Positions 38,427 through 52,887 are shown, numbered from the stretch's first letter. The stretch: 64,000 nt of DNA from Saccharothrix syringae (GCF_009498035.1 NZ_CP034550.1:1426001-1490000), one strand, 5' to 3'. Numbers and translations are program-made. Notes: generated from the letters alone by a model not told the origin.

Positions 38427-38725
38427 CGCAGGCTCCCGAAGGTGACCGCGGCATCGTCCTCGCGCTGCTCGTACTCGTCGGCCGTGTACTTCACCCGGGT
38501 GGCGATGTCGGCCATCCCCTTGGTGCCGGCCGTCAACGCGTCATCGGCCTGGTCCTCGATGCCGCGCATGACCGAGGGCAGGAATTGGCACAGCTGTCCG
38601 TAGGCGCCGTCGGCCATGCTCACCGTGCGGGCGGCGTGCACCGCCTCGCCCAGCCGTTCGGCCAGTGCTTCCAGCCTGGCGGCGTGCGCGCGCAGCTCAC
38701 CGGGCAGGACGTCGTAACCGCTCAC
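38423..38725 (-). CDS. EspC-like/WXG100-related type VII secretion target
   Basis: A 100-aa helical protein: VSGYDVLPGELRAHAARLEA, then ADGAYGQLCQFLPSVM and a C-terminal YTADEYEQRE that fits the YxxxD/E secretion signal. It resembles the EspC-like (DUF2580) family. GTG 38725 is chosen because AAGGAGG lies 5 nt upstream. It overlaps the toxin-like gene and probably forms a secreted heterodimer or chaperone pair with it; that pairing is inference. Confidence 0.78.
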   Translation of the reverse strand: MSGYDVLPGELRAHAARLEALAERLGEAVHAARTVSMADGAYGQLCQFLPSVMRGIEDQADDALTAGTKGMADIATRVKYTADEYEQREDDAAVTFGSLR

Positions 38726-38736
38726 CACCGCCTCCT

Positions 38737-39198
38737 TCACCTGAGGTAGGACTCGTCGCCGAAGTCGTCGTCATCCCGACGACTCCGCGGTGCGGGTGGC
38801 GGGGCGTCGCCGAAGCGGTCGCGGTACGCGTCCACGACCATCCGGCGGGTGTCCGGCAGGTCGTCGCCCACCTGTGCCTCCGTCGCGGCCCGGACCTCAC
38901 CGGCGATCCGCGCGCGGGCGGCGTTCAGGGTGTTCATGAACAGCGGACCGAGGTCGTCGGGGCGCACCGGGACCGCCCGATCGGTGAACCGCACGTCCAC
39001 CGGTGAGCCGGTGGAGTCGACGGTCACGACCACCGCGCCGTTGGGGCTGGTCTCCGTCACCCGGATCCGCTCCACCTGGTCGCGCAACGCCTGCAGGCGA
39101 TCGGCCCGGCTGCGCATCCCCTCGACCCAGTTGTCGATGCTGCGCTCCGCCTGCTCCGGATCTCCGCTCAACAGGCCGTCCCACCGTGGCTCCGCCAT
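38737..39198 (-). CDS. YbaB/EbfC-like protein of a type VII effector cassette
   Basis: A 153-aa protein with an N-terminal coiled-coil helix (AERSIDNWVEGMRSRADRLQ), a YbaB-type central fold (GAVVVTVDSTGSPVDVRF) and an acidic/proline tail. YbaB-like genes often head actinobacterial WXG effector cassettes. ATG 39198 is 6 nt from TATAAC (39205-39210), a strong -10 element, implying a leaderless transcript for the whole four-gene unit. Confidence 0.78.
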   Translation of the reverse strand: MAEPRWDGLLSGDPEQAERSIDNWVEGMRSRADRLQALRDQVERIRVTETSPNGAVVVTVDSTGSPVDVRFTDRAVPVRPDDLGPLFMNTLNAARARIAGEVRAATEAQVGDDLPDTRRMVVDAYRDRFGDAPPPAPRSRRDDDDFGDESYLR

Positions 39199-39204
39199 GC
39201 GACG

Positions 39205-39210
39205 GTTATA
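39205..39210 (-). promoter_or_regulatory. -10 box of the type VII cassette
   Basis: On the minus strand TATAAC lies exactly 6 nt upstream of ATG 39198; the spacing fits leaderless initiation. Confidence 0.6.
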
Positions 39211-39299
39211 GCCGGGTGCTGCCGGAGTGATCACGCGATCGGGAGAAATTCCACTCGATACGCGCCTCCTCGGCGGGCGTACCCGCCGAGAAGGCAGGT

Positions 39300-39626
39300 C
39301 GTATGCATACCCGGAAGTGGTGCTGACGTTGCCTCAGCACACCGAGAGGCGGGTGGACGTGCTCGCCGCGCGGGCGTTCCGGGCGTTCCACGAGTGGCAG
39401 CCGATCGACCCGCGGCAGGCCGTGTCCACCGCGGGTTCCGCCACGGCGCACCACTACTCGCCGAGCGTGCGCCAACGCCCCGCCGGCGGCCAACGCCCCG
39501 CCGCTAAACGGGGTCCGGCACTTCGGCGAGGTGGAGGTGTCGCGGGACGGCGAGCCGACCGCGTGGCTGCGCGACGTCACCGGCCGGTCGCGGTGGAGCA
39601 GGACCCTCCAACCGCGGCGCCGCTGA
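39300..39626 (+). pseudogene. Decayed coding remnant, family uncertain (possibly phosphatase-like)
   Basis: One frame gives VVLTLPQHTERRVDVLAARA and FRAFHEWQPIDPRQ up to about 39470. A second frame from 39504 gives NGVRHFGEVEVSRDGEPTAW to the stop at 39624-39626. Both look like real protein. The frame break coincides with a 15-bp tandem duplication (39471-39485 and 39489-39503, GCCAACGCCCCGCCG). The pieces faintly recall the C-terminal part of PhoD-type phosphatases, but I cannot confirm the family. No start or ribosome-binding site is present. Confidence 0.45.
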
Positions 39627-39643
39627 GGTGTGACACTGGCGGC

Positions 39644-40264
39644 ATGACGCCACCCCACCCCGCGTCCGGCGGCCTCCCGTCGCCGGACGCGGTGCGCCGG
39701 CTGGTGACCCGCGGCCGGCCCGCGGAGTTCCCGCTCCCGCCGACGGTCCCCTGGTCCGGGGTGCCGGCCGCGGCCGAGGGGTTGCGCGCCGGGTTGGGCG
39801 CGGACGACCTGCTCGTCATCGCCTCGCCCGGCGCCGGACCGGGGCGGCCGCCGTCGCTCGTGGTCCGGCGGCTGGTCGACCGGGACGAGGCCCGTCGGCT
39901 GCGCGGCCCGCTGGAGGCGCTGGTGGCGGAGTTCCGCGACCTCGCCCACCGGCTGGCCGTGCCGTTCCGGCTGCACGTCGAGCCGGCCCTCGTGGGCGGG
40001 GACGAGTACCCGGACGAGCTGGAGGCGGCGGGCGAGACCTGGTCGCTGCACGTCCACGGCGAGCACTGCCTGTTCGCCGGCCTGGTCAGCGGGAGGGAGG
40101 TCGAGGTGAACACCGACGACCCCGACGCGGTCGACCCCGGGTTCCTGCTGCGGTACGCCGAGTCGACGGGACGCCACGCGGAGGTCCGGGCCGCCTGCGT
40201 CGAGGGCTTCCACGACATGGACCGGATGCTGACCCTGGCCGGCCTCGGGCCGCGCCGGGGGTGA
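39644..40264 (+). CDS. Hypothetical protein (206 aa)
   Basis: ATG 39644 lies 6 nt after GACACT in the motif GGTGTGACACT (shared with the repeat at 3242-3286), suggesting a leaderless message. The protein has helical segments (DRDEARRLRGPLEALVAEFR) and a mixed core (WSLHVHGEHCLFAGLVSGRE, EVNTDDPDAVDPGFLLRYAE). Strong third-position GC and a coherent core support a real gene. No family is recognised. It lies between two decayed genes. Confidence 0.6.
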   Translation: MTPPHPASGGLPSPDAVRRLVTRGRPAEFPLPPTVPWSGVPAAAEGLRAGLGADDLLVIASPGAGPGRPPSLVVRRLVDRDEARRLRGPLEALVAEFRDLAHRLAVPFRLHVEPALVGGDEYPDELEAAGETWSLHVHGEHCLFAGLVSGREVEVNTDDPDAVDPGFLLRYAESTGRHAEVRAACVEGFHDMDRMLTLAGLGPRRG

Positions 40265-40379
40265 CACCCGAGCGGTTCGCCGACGGGGACCGGCCGACGC
40301 ACCGCTGCTCGCCGGAGCGTGCGGTGTTCCAGGGCTTCGGCGCGACGTCGTCGACCCCGCTTCCGGCGCGGGCAGGTGC

Positions 40380-40569
40380 GCCGCGCCCGGCTGATCCGGG
40401 CGCTGCGGTACGAGGTCACCAGGCGCGCCGAGGACGACGGCTGCTCGTGCCCCGACCCGGACGACCGGCACGCCCGGGCCGTCGCGGCGGGCGGGGCGGA
40501 GGCGGTGGCCCGCGCCACTCGACGGTCAAGGACCCGTCGGGCAACCGGGTGTGGCTCCACCAGGGGTGA
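40380..40569 (+). pseudogene. VOC/glyoxalase-family C-terminal remnant with frameshift
   Basis: One frame reads DPDDRHARAVAAGGAEAVA, the usual start of the last VOC repeat. After a shift near 40510 it continues STVKDPSGNRVWLHQG and stops at 40567-40569. These two blocks normally lie about 20 residues apart in intact glyoxalase/bleomycin-resistance-like proteins, so there is a deletion as well as a frameshift. No N-terminal half is found. Confidence 0.6.
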
Positions 40570-40571
40570 GA

Positions 40572-40699
40572 GCTGCAAGATCCTGCAAGCAGTTGCAGCC
40601 TTCTGGACCTTGTTACACCGGCTTCGACGTGGTTTTGTGCACTCCGTCCCGGCGGCTTGCCGGGACGGGTTTGCAAGATCTTGCGACAAGGAGGTCGCG
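40572..40699 (+). promoter_or_regulatory. LacI-family-like operators and leader of the amylopullulanase gene
   Basis: A perfect 12-bp palindrome GCAAGATCTTGC lies at 40673-40684, and a near-copy GCAAGATCCTGC at 40575-40586 next to TGCAAGCAGTTGCA (40584-40597). Such CG/AT-centred palindromes resemble operators of maltose-type LacI-family regulators. Between them is a 9-bp hairpin (40645-40653 with 40659-40667). AAGGAGG precedes the ATG at 40700. Repression by a MalR-like protein is inferred. Confidence 0.6.
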
Positions 40700-46218
<5,519 letters not shown>

Positions 46219-46222
<4 letters not shown>

Positions 46223-46839
46223 TGGTCGGCCAGTTCGACGCGTGACCGAACGTCCTCGGCGCGCAGGATGCGGAACTCCCGCTCCTGCGCGCCGAGTACT
46301 TTCAGGAACCCCGGAGCGGTCTCCATCACGTACCCCTCGAAGGTCGTGCCGGTCTCGATGCGCTCCCGCGGCACCCACGGCGTGGCGACCACGGCCGCCA
46401 CCACCAGCGCCACCGCGCCCACCACCCAGCCGAAGCGGCGCAGCAGGAACACCGAGGCCGGCCGGCGGCGGACCACCACCAGCCCGGCGGTCAGCAGCAC
46501 CGCCGCCACCGGCACCCACCAGCGGTGGTAGGTCAGCACGTGGGCGACCAGGAACGCCACCGGCACGGCCACGGCGAGCGGGGCGGTGCGTGATCTGGTG
46601 CCCGCGGCGTAGAAGATCGTCAACGGCACCATCAGCACCAGCAGCGCGCTGCTGATCCGCGAGTCGGCCATGAACGTGCCGAGGAACAGCCCCGGCGCGT
46701 CCTCCAGGTCCAGGGTGTGCAGCAGCGCGAAGGCCACGTGCCAGTCGTAGTGCGCCACCGCGAGCAGGCGCAGCAGCACGAACAGCACGGCGGCCACCGT
46801 CACGGCGGACGCGACGTGGGACTTCTCCTCGGTGGTCAC
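46219..46839 (-). CDS. Hypothetical membrane protein
   Basis: About 206 aa with four to five membrane spans ([81 protein letters not shown]) and a C-terminal soluble part ending ELADH. GTG 46839 and GTG 46848 are both possible starts. It diverges from ndk and shares a CTAG stop with the amylopullulanase gene. It resembles the small DUF4383/DUF4191-sized membrane proteins near ndk in other actinobacteria, but I cannot name a family. Confidence 0.7.
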
Positions 46840-46912
46840 GGCGGCCACGATGGCAGGCCCGGCTACCCTTGGCCCCAGTTGCACGAATCCCTACAAAGGA
46901 GTAACGACCGCC

Positions 46913-47323
46913 GTGAGCGAGCGCACCCTGGTCCTGGTCAAGCCCGACGGCGTCAGCCGCGGCCTGGTCGGCGAGGTCATCTCCCGCATCGAGCGCAAGG
47001 GCCTGAAGCTGGCTGCGCTGGAGCTGCGCGTCGTGGACCGCGCGACCGCCGAGCAGCACTACGCCGAGCACGACGGCAAGCCGTTCTACAACGACCTGGT
47101 GGAGTTCATCACCGGCGGCCCGCTGGTCGCGCTGGTCGTGGAGGGGCCGCGCGCCATCTCCGCGTTCCGCCAGCTCGCGGGCGGCACCGACCCGGTGGAG
47201 AAGGCGACCCCCGGCACCATCCGCGGCGACTTCGGCCTGGAGGTCCAGTTCAACCTGGTCCACGGCTCGGACTCGCCCGAGTCGGCCGAGCGCGAGATCA
47301 AGCTCTGGTTCCCCGCGCTGTAG
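46913..47323 (+). CDS. ndk: Nucleoside diphosphate kinase
   Basis: It balances NTP and dNTP pools by phosphate transfer through a histidine intermediate. The 136-aa protein begins [17 protein letters not shown] and has the active-site histidine in NLVHGSDS near the C-terminus. GTG 46913 follows AAAGGAG at about 11 nt; TACCCT upstream could be the -10 box. A very strong terminator follows, so it is probably monocistronic. Confidence 0.97.
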   Translation: MSERTLVLVKPDGVSRGLVGEVISRIERKGLKLAALELRVVDRATAEQHYAEHDGKPFYNDLVEFITGGPLVALVVEGPRAISAFRQLAGGTDPVEKATPGTIRGDFGLEVQFNLVHGSDSPESAEREIKLWFPAL

Positions 47324-47332
47324 AGCACCCGC

Positions 47333-47374
47333 CCGAACGGCCCGGGAACCCCCGTCGGTTCCCGGGCCGTTCGG
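47333..47374 (+). terminator. Strong terminator after ndk
   Basis: An 18-bp perfect stem (47333-47350 with 47357-47374, core GAACGGCCCGGGAACC) with a 6-nt loop lies 10 bp after the ndk stop. Confidence 0.85.
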
Positions 47375-47465
47375 TTCCCGGCCCCCCGGCGGCTCGCCGC
47401 CCGCGCCCCGACCCCACCCGCAAAACCGCTCCGGGACTGTCGTACCCCGCCGCTACCGTGATCGC

Positions 47466-48389
47466 GTGACCACCACCACCCTCGTCGCGGCCAAGGCGCT
47501 GACCAAGCGCTTCGGCACGTTCGAAGCCGTCCGCGGGATCGACGTCGAGGTGCGCCGGGGCGAGGCGTTCGGCTTCCTCGGCCTCAACGGCGCGGGCAAG
47601 TCCTCCACCATGCGGATGGTCTCCTGCACCTCCCCGCGCACCGGCGGCGAGCTGCGGGTGCTGGGCATGGACCCGGACACCGACGGCCCGCGCATCCGCG
47701 CCCGCCTCGGCGTCGTGCCCCAGCAGGACAACCTCGACACCGAGCTGACCGTCCGGCAGAACCTGGAGGTCTACGGCCGGTACTTCGGCCTGTCCCGCGC
47801 CGCGGTGCGGGCCAAGGCCGGCGAGCTGATGGAGTTCGCCCAGCTCACCGACCGCGCCGACGCCGAGGTGGAGCCGCTGTCCGGCGGCATGAAGCGGCGC
47901 CTGACCATCGCCCGCTCGCTGGTCAACGACCCGGAGCTGCTGCTGCTCGACGAACCGACCACGGGCCTGGACCCGCAGGCCCGCCACCTGCTGTGGGACC
48001 GGCTGTTCCGGCTCAAGCAGGCCGGGGTCACGCTGATCATCACGACCCACTACATGGACGAGGCCGAGCAGCTGTGCGACCGGCTGGTGGTGATGGACGG
48101 CGGCCGGATCGCGGCGGAGGGGTCGCCCGCCGAGCTGATCCGCCGCTACTCCACGCGCGAGGTGCTGGAGCTGCGCTTCCCGCCCGGGCAGCAGAGCGCC
48201 GCCGCCGTGCACGACCTGGCCGAGCGGGTAGAGGTGCTGCCCGACCGGGTCCTGCTCTACACCGCCGACGGCGAGGCGGCGCTGTCCGCGGCCCACGCGC
48301 GGGGCGTGCGGCCGGTGTCGAGCCTGGTGCGCCGCAGCAGCCTGGAGGACGTCTTCCTGCGCCTGACCGGCCGGACCCTGGTGGACTGA
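47466..48389 (+). CDS. ABC-2 exporter ATP-binding protein (NodI/DrrA type)
   Basis: A 307-aa ATPase with Walker A GLNGAGKSS, Q-loop GVVPQQDNLD, signature LSGGM, Walker B LLLLDEPTTGLD and the switch histidine in ITTHYMDEAE. The C-terminal extension is typical of DrrA/NodI-type drug or lipo-oligosaccharide exporters. TACCGT (47454-47459) ends 6 nt before GTG 47466, so the message is probably leaderless. Two ABC-2 permease genes follow in the same operon. Confidence 0.93.
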   Translation: MTTTTLVAAKALTKRFGTFEAVRGIDVEVRRGEAFGFLGLNGAGKSSTMRMVSCTSPRTGGELRVLGMDPDTDGPRIRARLGVVPQQDNLDTELTVRQNLEVYGRYFGLSRAAVRAKAGELMEFAQLTDRADAEVEPLSGGMKRRLTIARSLVNDPELLLLDEPTTGLDPQARHLLWDRLFRLKQAGVTLIITTHYMDEAEQLCDRLVVMDGGRIAAEGSPAELIRRYSTREVLELRFPPGQQSAAAVHDLAERVEVLPDRVLLYTADGEAALSAAHARGVRPVSSLVRRSSLEDVFLRLTGRTLVD

Positions 48390-48390
48390 C

Positions 48391-49176
48391 GTGGACCACG
48401 TGCCCGGCTCGCTGCGCGCCGCGCTGATCGCGGTGGAGAACCACTGGACCTGGTACCGCCGCAACTGGCGCGCCACGGCCGTGACCAGCTTCCTGCAACC
48501 GGTGCTGTTCCTGCTGGCCATGGGCGTGGGCTTCGGCTCGCAGGTCCAGCCGGGCGAGGCCACCGGCGGTCACCGCTACGTCGTCTTCCTCGCCCCGGCG
48601 CTGCTCGTGCTCACCGCCGTGCAGAACGCCATGTTCGAGTCCACCTACGCGGTGTTCTCCTCGTTCAAGTGGCAGAAGACCTACCACGGGGTGGTGGCCA
48701 CCCCGGTCACGCCCGCCCAGGTGCTCCACGGCCAGCTGCTGTGGATCGCGCTGCGCCTGCTCTCGGGCACCGCGGTCTTCCTCGCCGTGGCCGTCGCCCT
48801 GGGCGCGGTCACCAGCCCGTGGGCCGTGCTGGCGGTGCCGGCCGCGGTGCTCGCGGGCATGGCGTTCAGCGCGCCCGTCGTCGCCTACACCGCGACCCGG
48901 GAGAAGCCGGACTCGTTCAACGCCCTCTACCGGTTCGCGCTGGTGCCGATGACCCTGTTCACCGGCGCGTTCTTCCCGCTGGACCAGCTGCCGGCCTGGC
49001 TGCACCCGCTGGCCTGGGCGACCCCGGTCTGGCACGGCATCGAGCTGGCCCGCGGCGCCGCGTTCGGCACCCTGGCGCCGCTGCCCGCCGCCGGCCACGT
49101 CGCCTACCTGGCCGCGTTCGTGGTCGTGGGCACGGTCCTGGGCCGCCGCCACTTCCACCGGAGGCTGACCGCATGA
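48391..49176 (+). CDS. ABC-2 type permease, first subunit
   Basis: A 261-aa membrane protein starting at GTG 48391, one base after the ATPase gene. It has six predicted spans (ATAVTSFLQPVLFLLAMGVG; FLAPALLVLTAV; LLSGTAVFLAVAVALGAV; VLAVPAAVLAGMAF; LVPMTLFTGAFFPL; GHVAYLAAFVVVGTVLG). It pairs with the next gene as a heterodimeric permease. The exported substrate is unknown. Confidence 0.88.
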   Translation: MDHVPGSLRAALIAVENHWTWYRRNWRATAVTSFLQPVLFLLAMGVGFGSQVQPGEATGGHRYVVFLAPALLVLTAVQNAMFESTYAVFSSFKWQKTYHGVVATPVTPAQVLHGQLLWIALRLLSGTAVFLAVAVALGAVTSPWAVLAVPAAVLAGMAFSAPVVAYTATREKPDSFNALYRFALVPMTLFTGAFFPLDQLPAWLHPLAWATPVWHGIELARGAAFGTLAPLPAAGHVAYLAAFVVVGTVLGRRHFHRRLTA

Positions 49177-49997
49177 CCCGCACCCTCGACCCCGTCCGGC
49201 CGAGGACCGGCGGCGGCCTGCTGCTGCGCGTCGTGCCGCCCGGCCTGTACGCGGGCCGCCCGCACGCCCTGGTCGAACGCGCCTACCTGGTCAACCGGCG
49301 GGCGTGGATGTCGGTGGTCTCCGGCTTCTTCGAGCCGCTGTTCTTCCTGCTCTCCCTCGGCTTCGGCTTCGGGCGGCTCGTGACCTCCGCGGAGGGGGTC
49401 GACTACCCGGTGTTCGTCGCGCCCGCGCTGCTCGCGGCGTCGGCGATGAACGGCGCGGTCTTCGACGCGACGTTCAACCTGTTCTTCAAGTTCAAGTACG
49501 CCAAGGTCTACGACGCGGTGCTGGCCACGCCGATGGGGCCGGTGGACATCGCGGTCGGCGAGGCCGCGTGGTGCCTGATCCGCGGCGGCCTGTACTCGGC
49601 CGGCTTCCTCGGCGTGATGCTCGCGTTCGGCCTGGTCGCCTCGCCGTGGGCGCTGCTCGCGCTGCCGGTGTGCCTGCTGGTCGCGCTGGCCTTCGCCGCC
49701 GTCGGCATGGCCGCGGCCACCTTCATGCGCACCTGGCACGACTTCGACCTGGTCCAGCTGGCCGTGCTGCCGCTGTTCCTGTTCTCCGGCACGTTCTACC
49801 CGCTGTCGGTCTACCCCGGCTGGTTGCGCGCCGTGGTCGGGTGGACGCCGCTGCACCACGCGATCGAGCTGCTCCGGGCCCTGACCACCGGTGACGTCGG
49901 CTGGGGCGACCTGGGGCACGTGGCGTACCTGCTGGTGATGGTCGTCGTCGGGGTGGCGGTGGCCTCCCGCAGGCTCGGCCGGCTGCTGACCGCGTGA
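49173..49997 (+). CDS. ABC-2 type permease, second subunit (NodJ-like)
   Basis: A 274-aa paralogue of the preceding permease (compare the shared FFPL/FYPL and ATPVWHGIELAR/WTPLHHAIELLR blocks). ATG 49173 overlaps the preceding stop (ATGA), so the three genes form one coupled operon. An N-terminal 20-residue Arg/Gly-rich stretch precedes the first span. Confidence 0.88.
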   Translation: MTRTLDPVRPRTGGGLLLRVVPPGLYAGRPHALVERAYLVNRRAWMSVVSGFFEPLFFLLSLGFGFGRLVTSAEGVDYPVFVAPALLAASAMNGAVFDATFNLFFKFKYAKVYDAVLATPMGPVDIAVGEAAWCLIRGGLYSAGFLGVMLAFGLVASPWALLALPVCLLVALAFAAVGMAAATFMRTWHDFDLVQLAVLPLFLFSGTFYPLSVYPGWLRAVVGWTPLHHAIELLRALTTGDVGWGDLGHVAYLLVMVVVGVAVASRRLGRLLTA

Positions 49998-50041
49998 CCG
50001 CCGTTCCGAACCACCCCCGGGCTGCCGTTACCCTGGATCGC

Positions 50042-52006
50042 GTGAGTGTCGAGTCAGTCTTCCCCGCCCTGGAGCCGCTGCTGCCCAGGGTGTCCAAGCC
50101 GGTGCAGTACGTCGGCGGGGAGCTCAACGCGACCGTCAAGGACTGGGACGCCGCGGCGGTGCGGTGGGCCCTGATGTACCCGGACGCCTACGAGGTCGGG
50201 CTGCCCAACCAGGGCGTCATGATCCTGTACGAGGTCCTCAACGAGCAGCCGGACGTGCTGGCCGAGCGCACCTACGCGGTGTGGCCCGACCTGGAAGCGC
50301 TGATGCGCGAGCACGGCGTGCCGCAGTTCACCGTGGACGCGCACCGGCCGGTCGGCGCGTTCGACCTGTTCGGCGTCAGCTTCGCCACCGAGCTGGGCTA
50401 CACGAACCTGCTCAACGCGCTGGACCTCGCGGGCATCCCCGTCCACGCCGCCGACCGCACCGAGGATCACCCGATCGTGGTCGCCGGCGGTCACGCCGCG
50501 TTCAACCCGGAGCCGATCTCGGAGTTCGTCGACGCCGCCGTGCTCGGCGACGGCGAGGAAGCCGTCCTGGAGATCACCGACATCGTCCGCGCCTGGAAGG
50601 CCGAGGGCCGCCCCGGCGGCCGCAACGAGCTGCTGACCAGGCTCGCCGAGACCGGCGGCGTGTACGTGCCGCGGTTCTACGACGTGGAGTACCTGCCCGA
50701 CGGCCGCATCCAGCGCGTGGTGCCCAACCGCGAGCGCGTGCCCTACCGGGTGTTCAAGCGCACCACCATGGACCTCGACGCGTGGCCGTACCCGAAGCAG
50801 CCGCTGGTGCCGCTCGCGGAGAGCGTCCACGAGCGGATGAGCGTGGAGATCTTCCGCGGCTGCACGCGCGGCTGCCGGTTCTGCCAGGCGGGCATGATCA
50901 CCCGCCCGGTGCGCGAGCGCTCGATCGAGGGCATCGGCGCGATGGTGCAGCGCGGCCTGGAGGCGACCGGCTTCGAGGAGGTCGGCCTGCTGTCGCTGTC
51001 CAGCGCGGACCACTCGGAGATCGCCGAGGTCACCAAGGGCCTCGCCGACCGCTACGAGGGCACCAACACCAGCCTGTCGCTGCCGTCGACCCGGGTGGAC
51101 GCGTTCAACATCGACCTGGCCAACGAGCTGTCCCGCAACGGCCGCCGCTCGGGCCTGACCTTCGCCCCCGAGGGCGGCAGCGAGCGCATCCGGCGCGTGA
51201 TCAACAAGATGGTGTCGGAGGAGGACCTGATCCGCACGGTCAGCGCCGCGTTCGCGGCCGGCTGGCGGCAGGTGAAGCTGTACTTCATGTGCGGCCTGCC
51301 CACCGAGACCGACGACGACGTGCTGCAGATCGCGGAGATGGCCAAGAACGTCATCCGCGCGGGCCGCGAGGTGTCGGGCCGCAAGGACATCCGCTGCACC
51401 ATCTCCATCGGCGGGTTCGTGCCCAAGCCGCACACCCCGTTCCAGTGGGCGCCGCAGTGCGACCCGGAGACGGTCGACGACCGGCTGCGCAAGCTCCGCG
51501 AGGCGGTGAACTCCGACCGGGCGCTGGGCCGCAACATCGGCATGCGCTACCACGACGGCAAGCCGTCGCTGATCGAGGGCCTGCTCTCCCGGGGCGACCG
51601 GCGCGTCGGCCGGGTCATCGAGCGGGTCTGGCGCGAGGGCGGCCGCTTCGACGGCTGGTCGGAGCACTTCTCCTACGACCGCTGGGTCGCCGCCGCGGCG
51701 GCCGAGCTGGAGCCGCTGGGCGTCGACCTGGCCTGGTTCACCACCCGGGAGCGCGAGGAGCTGGAGGTCCTGCCCTGGGACCACCTCGACTCGGGGCTGG
51801 ACAAGGAGTGGCTCTGGGCCGACTGGCAGGACGCGCTGGACGAGCGTGAGCAGGACGACTGCCGCTGGACGCCCTGCTTCGACTGCGGCGTGTGCCCGGC
51901 GATGGGCACCGACATCGAGGTGGGCCCGACCGGCCGCACGCTGCTGCCGATCTCGCCGGTGGGCAAGGGCTCGCCGGTGCGCAACCCGGCGCTGGCCAAG
52001 CACTGA
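50042..52006 (+). CDS. TIGR03960-type B12-binding radical SAM protein
   Basis: A 654-aa protein. The N-terminal B12-binding-like region (ALMYPDAYEVGLPNQGVMI) is followed by the radical SAM cluster motif CTRGCRFC with Cys274, Cys278 and Cys281, then a C-terminal extension with a second cysteine cluster CFDCGVC. Such proteins are normally beside or fused to a DUF2344/TIGR03936 protein, and the set is linked to tRNA or ribosome-related modification near rne, though its reaction is unproven. TACCCT lies 7 nt before GTG 50042, so it is likely leaderless. Confidence 0.9.
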   Translation: MSVESVFPALEPLLPRVSKPVQYVGGELNATVKDWDAAAVRWALMYPDAYEVGLPNQGVMILYEVLNEQPDVLAERTYAVWPDLEALMREHGVPQFTVDAHRPVGAFDLFGVSFATELGYTNLLNALDLAGIPVHAADRTEDHPIVVAGGHAAFNPEPISEFVDAAVLGDGEEAVLEITDIVRAWKAEGRPGGRNELLTRLAETGGVYVPRFYDVEYLPDGRIQRVVPNRERVPYRVFKRTTMDLDAWPYPKQPLVPLAESVHERMSVEIFRGCTRGCRFCQAGMITRPVRERSIEGIGAMVQRGLEATGFEEVGLLSLSSADHSEIAEVTKGLADRYEGTNTSLSLPSTRVDAFNIDLANELSRNGRRSGLTFAPEGGSERIRRVINKMVSEEDLIRTVSAAFAAGWRQVKLYFMCGLPTETDDDVLQIAEMAKNVIRAGREVSGRKDIRCTISIGGFVPKPHTPFQWAPQCDPETVDDRLRKLREAVNSDRALGRNIGMRYHDGKPSLIEGLLSRGDRRVGRVIERVWREGGRFDGWSEHFSYDRWVAAAAAELEPLGVDLAWFTTREREELEVLPWDHLDSGLDKEWLWADWQDALDEREQDDCRWTPCFDCGVCPAMGTDIEVGPTGRTLLPISPVGKGSPVRNPALAKH

Positions 52007-52008
52007 GC

Positions 52009-52044
52009 GGCGGGTGCCGGGTGGGCGCCTGACCGGCACCCGCC
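52009..52044 (+). terminator. Terminator after the radical SAM gene
   Basis: GGCGGGTGCCGG at 52009-52020 pairs perfectly with 52033-52044 across a 12-nt loop, 3 bp after the stop codon. Confidence 0.75.
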
Positions 52045-52130
52045 CCGGCACCCGACAACCCGTCCGGTCAGGTCGTCGAACCCCGAATAACCCGTCGCCC
52101 GCCCCACCGGCGCCACCTAAGGTCGCCCGA

Positions 52131-52838
52131 GTGGACCTGACCCCCCTCGCCGTGCCCCACACGCTCACCCACCTGAAGCCGCTGCTGCCGCCGCCCCCGG
52201 CCCGCGTCCTGGAAGCCGGCTGCGGTCGCGGCGCCCTGGCCGCCGCCCTGGCGGAGCTGGGCTACCGGGTCACCGGCGTGGACCGCGACGCCGGCATGGC
52301 CGCCGCGGCCGGGGAGCGCGGCGTGCCCGTCATCCGGGCCGATGTCCGCGAGGTCTCCGGCGAGTACGACGTCGTGCTGTTCACGCGCTCCCTGCACCAC
52401 GCCGAGGACCTGGACGGCGTCCTGGCCCACGCGGCCGCGCTGCTCGCACCGGGAGGGCGGATCGTGATCGAGGAGTTCGCCTGGGAACGGGTCGACCGCG
52501 CCGCCGCGCACTTCCTCCACGACAACCGCGCGCTGCTGGTCGCCACCGGCCTGCTCGACGCCGACCTGCCCACCGGCGACCTGCTCGACGCCTGGGTCGA
52601 CGCCCACGACTCCCTCCACCGGGGCTCCGCGATGACCGCCGCCCTGGGCCGCGTCGGCTCCGACCCGACCGAGGTGGCCACGGGCATCCTGTGGCGCCTG
52701 GTCGACGGCCGCGGCGGTGCCTGGGTCGAGCCGGCCCGCGTCGCCGACGCCCTCGACGCGATCCGCGAGGCCGAACGACGCCGCCTGGCGGCCGGCATGC
52801 TCCCCGCGGTCGGTCTGTTCGCGTCCGTCCGCCGGTGA
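52131..52838 (+). CDS. Class I SAM-dependent methyltransferase
   Basis: A 235-aa protein with SAM-binding motif I VLEAGCGRGALAAALAELG, motif II acidic residue in VTGVDRDAG and post-II VVLFTRSLHHAEDL. The methyl acceptor is unknown. TAAGGT (52118-52123) lies 7 nt before GTG 52131, a leaderless arrangement. It separates the radical SAM gene from its usual DUF2344 partner and converges on the subtilase. Confidence 0.85.
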   Translation: MDLTPLAVPHTLTHLKPLLPPPPARVLEAGCGRGALAAALAELGYRVTGVDRDAGMAAAAGERGVPVIRADVREVSGEYDVVLFTRSLHHAEDLDGVLAHAAALLAPGGRIVIEEFAWERVDRAAAHFLHDNRALLVATGLLDADLPTGDLLDAWVDAHDSLHRGSAMTAALGRVGSDPTEVATGILWRLVDGRGGAWVEPARVADALDAIREAERRRLAAGMLPAVGLFASVRR

Positions 52839-52887
52839 ACGCCGGGAGAACCCCGTCCACCGGTTCGTGGGTCCACGACCAGGTGAA

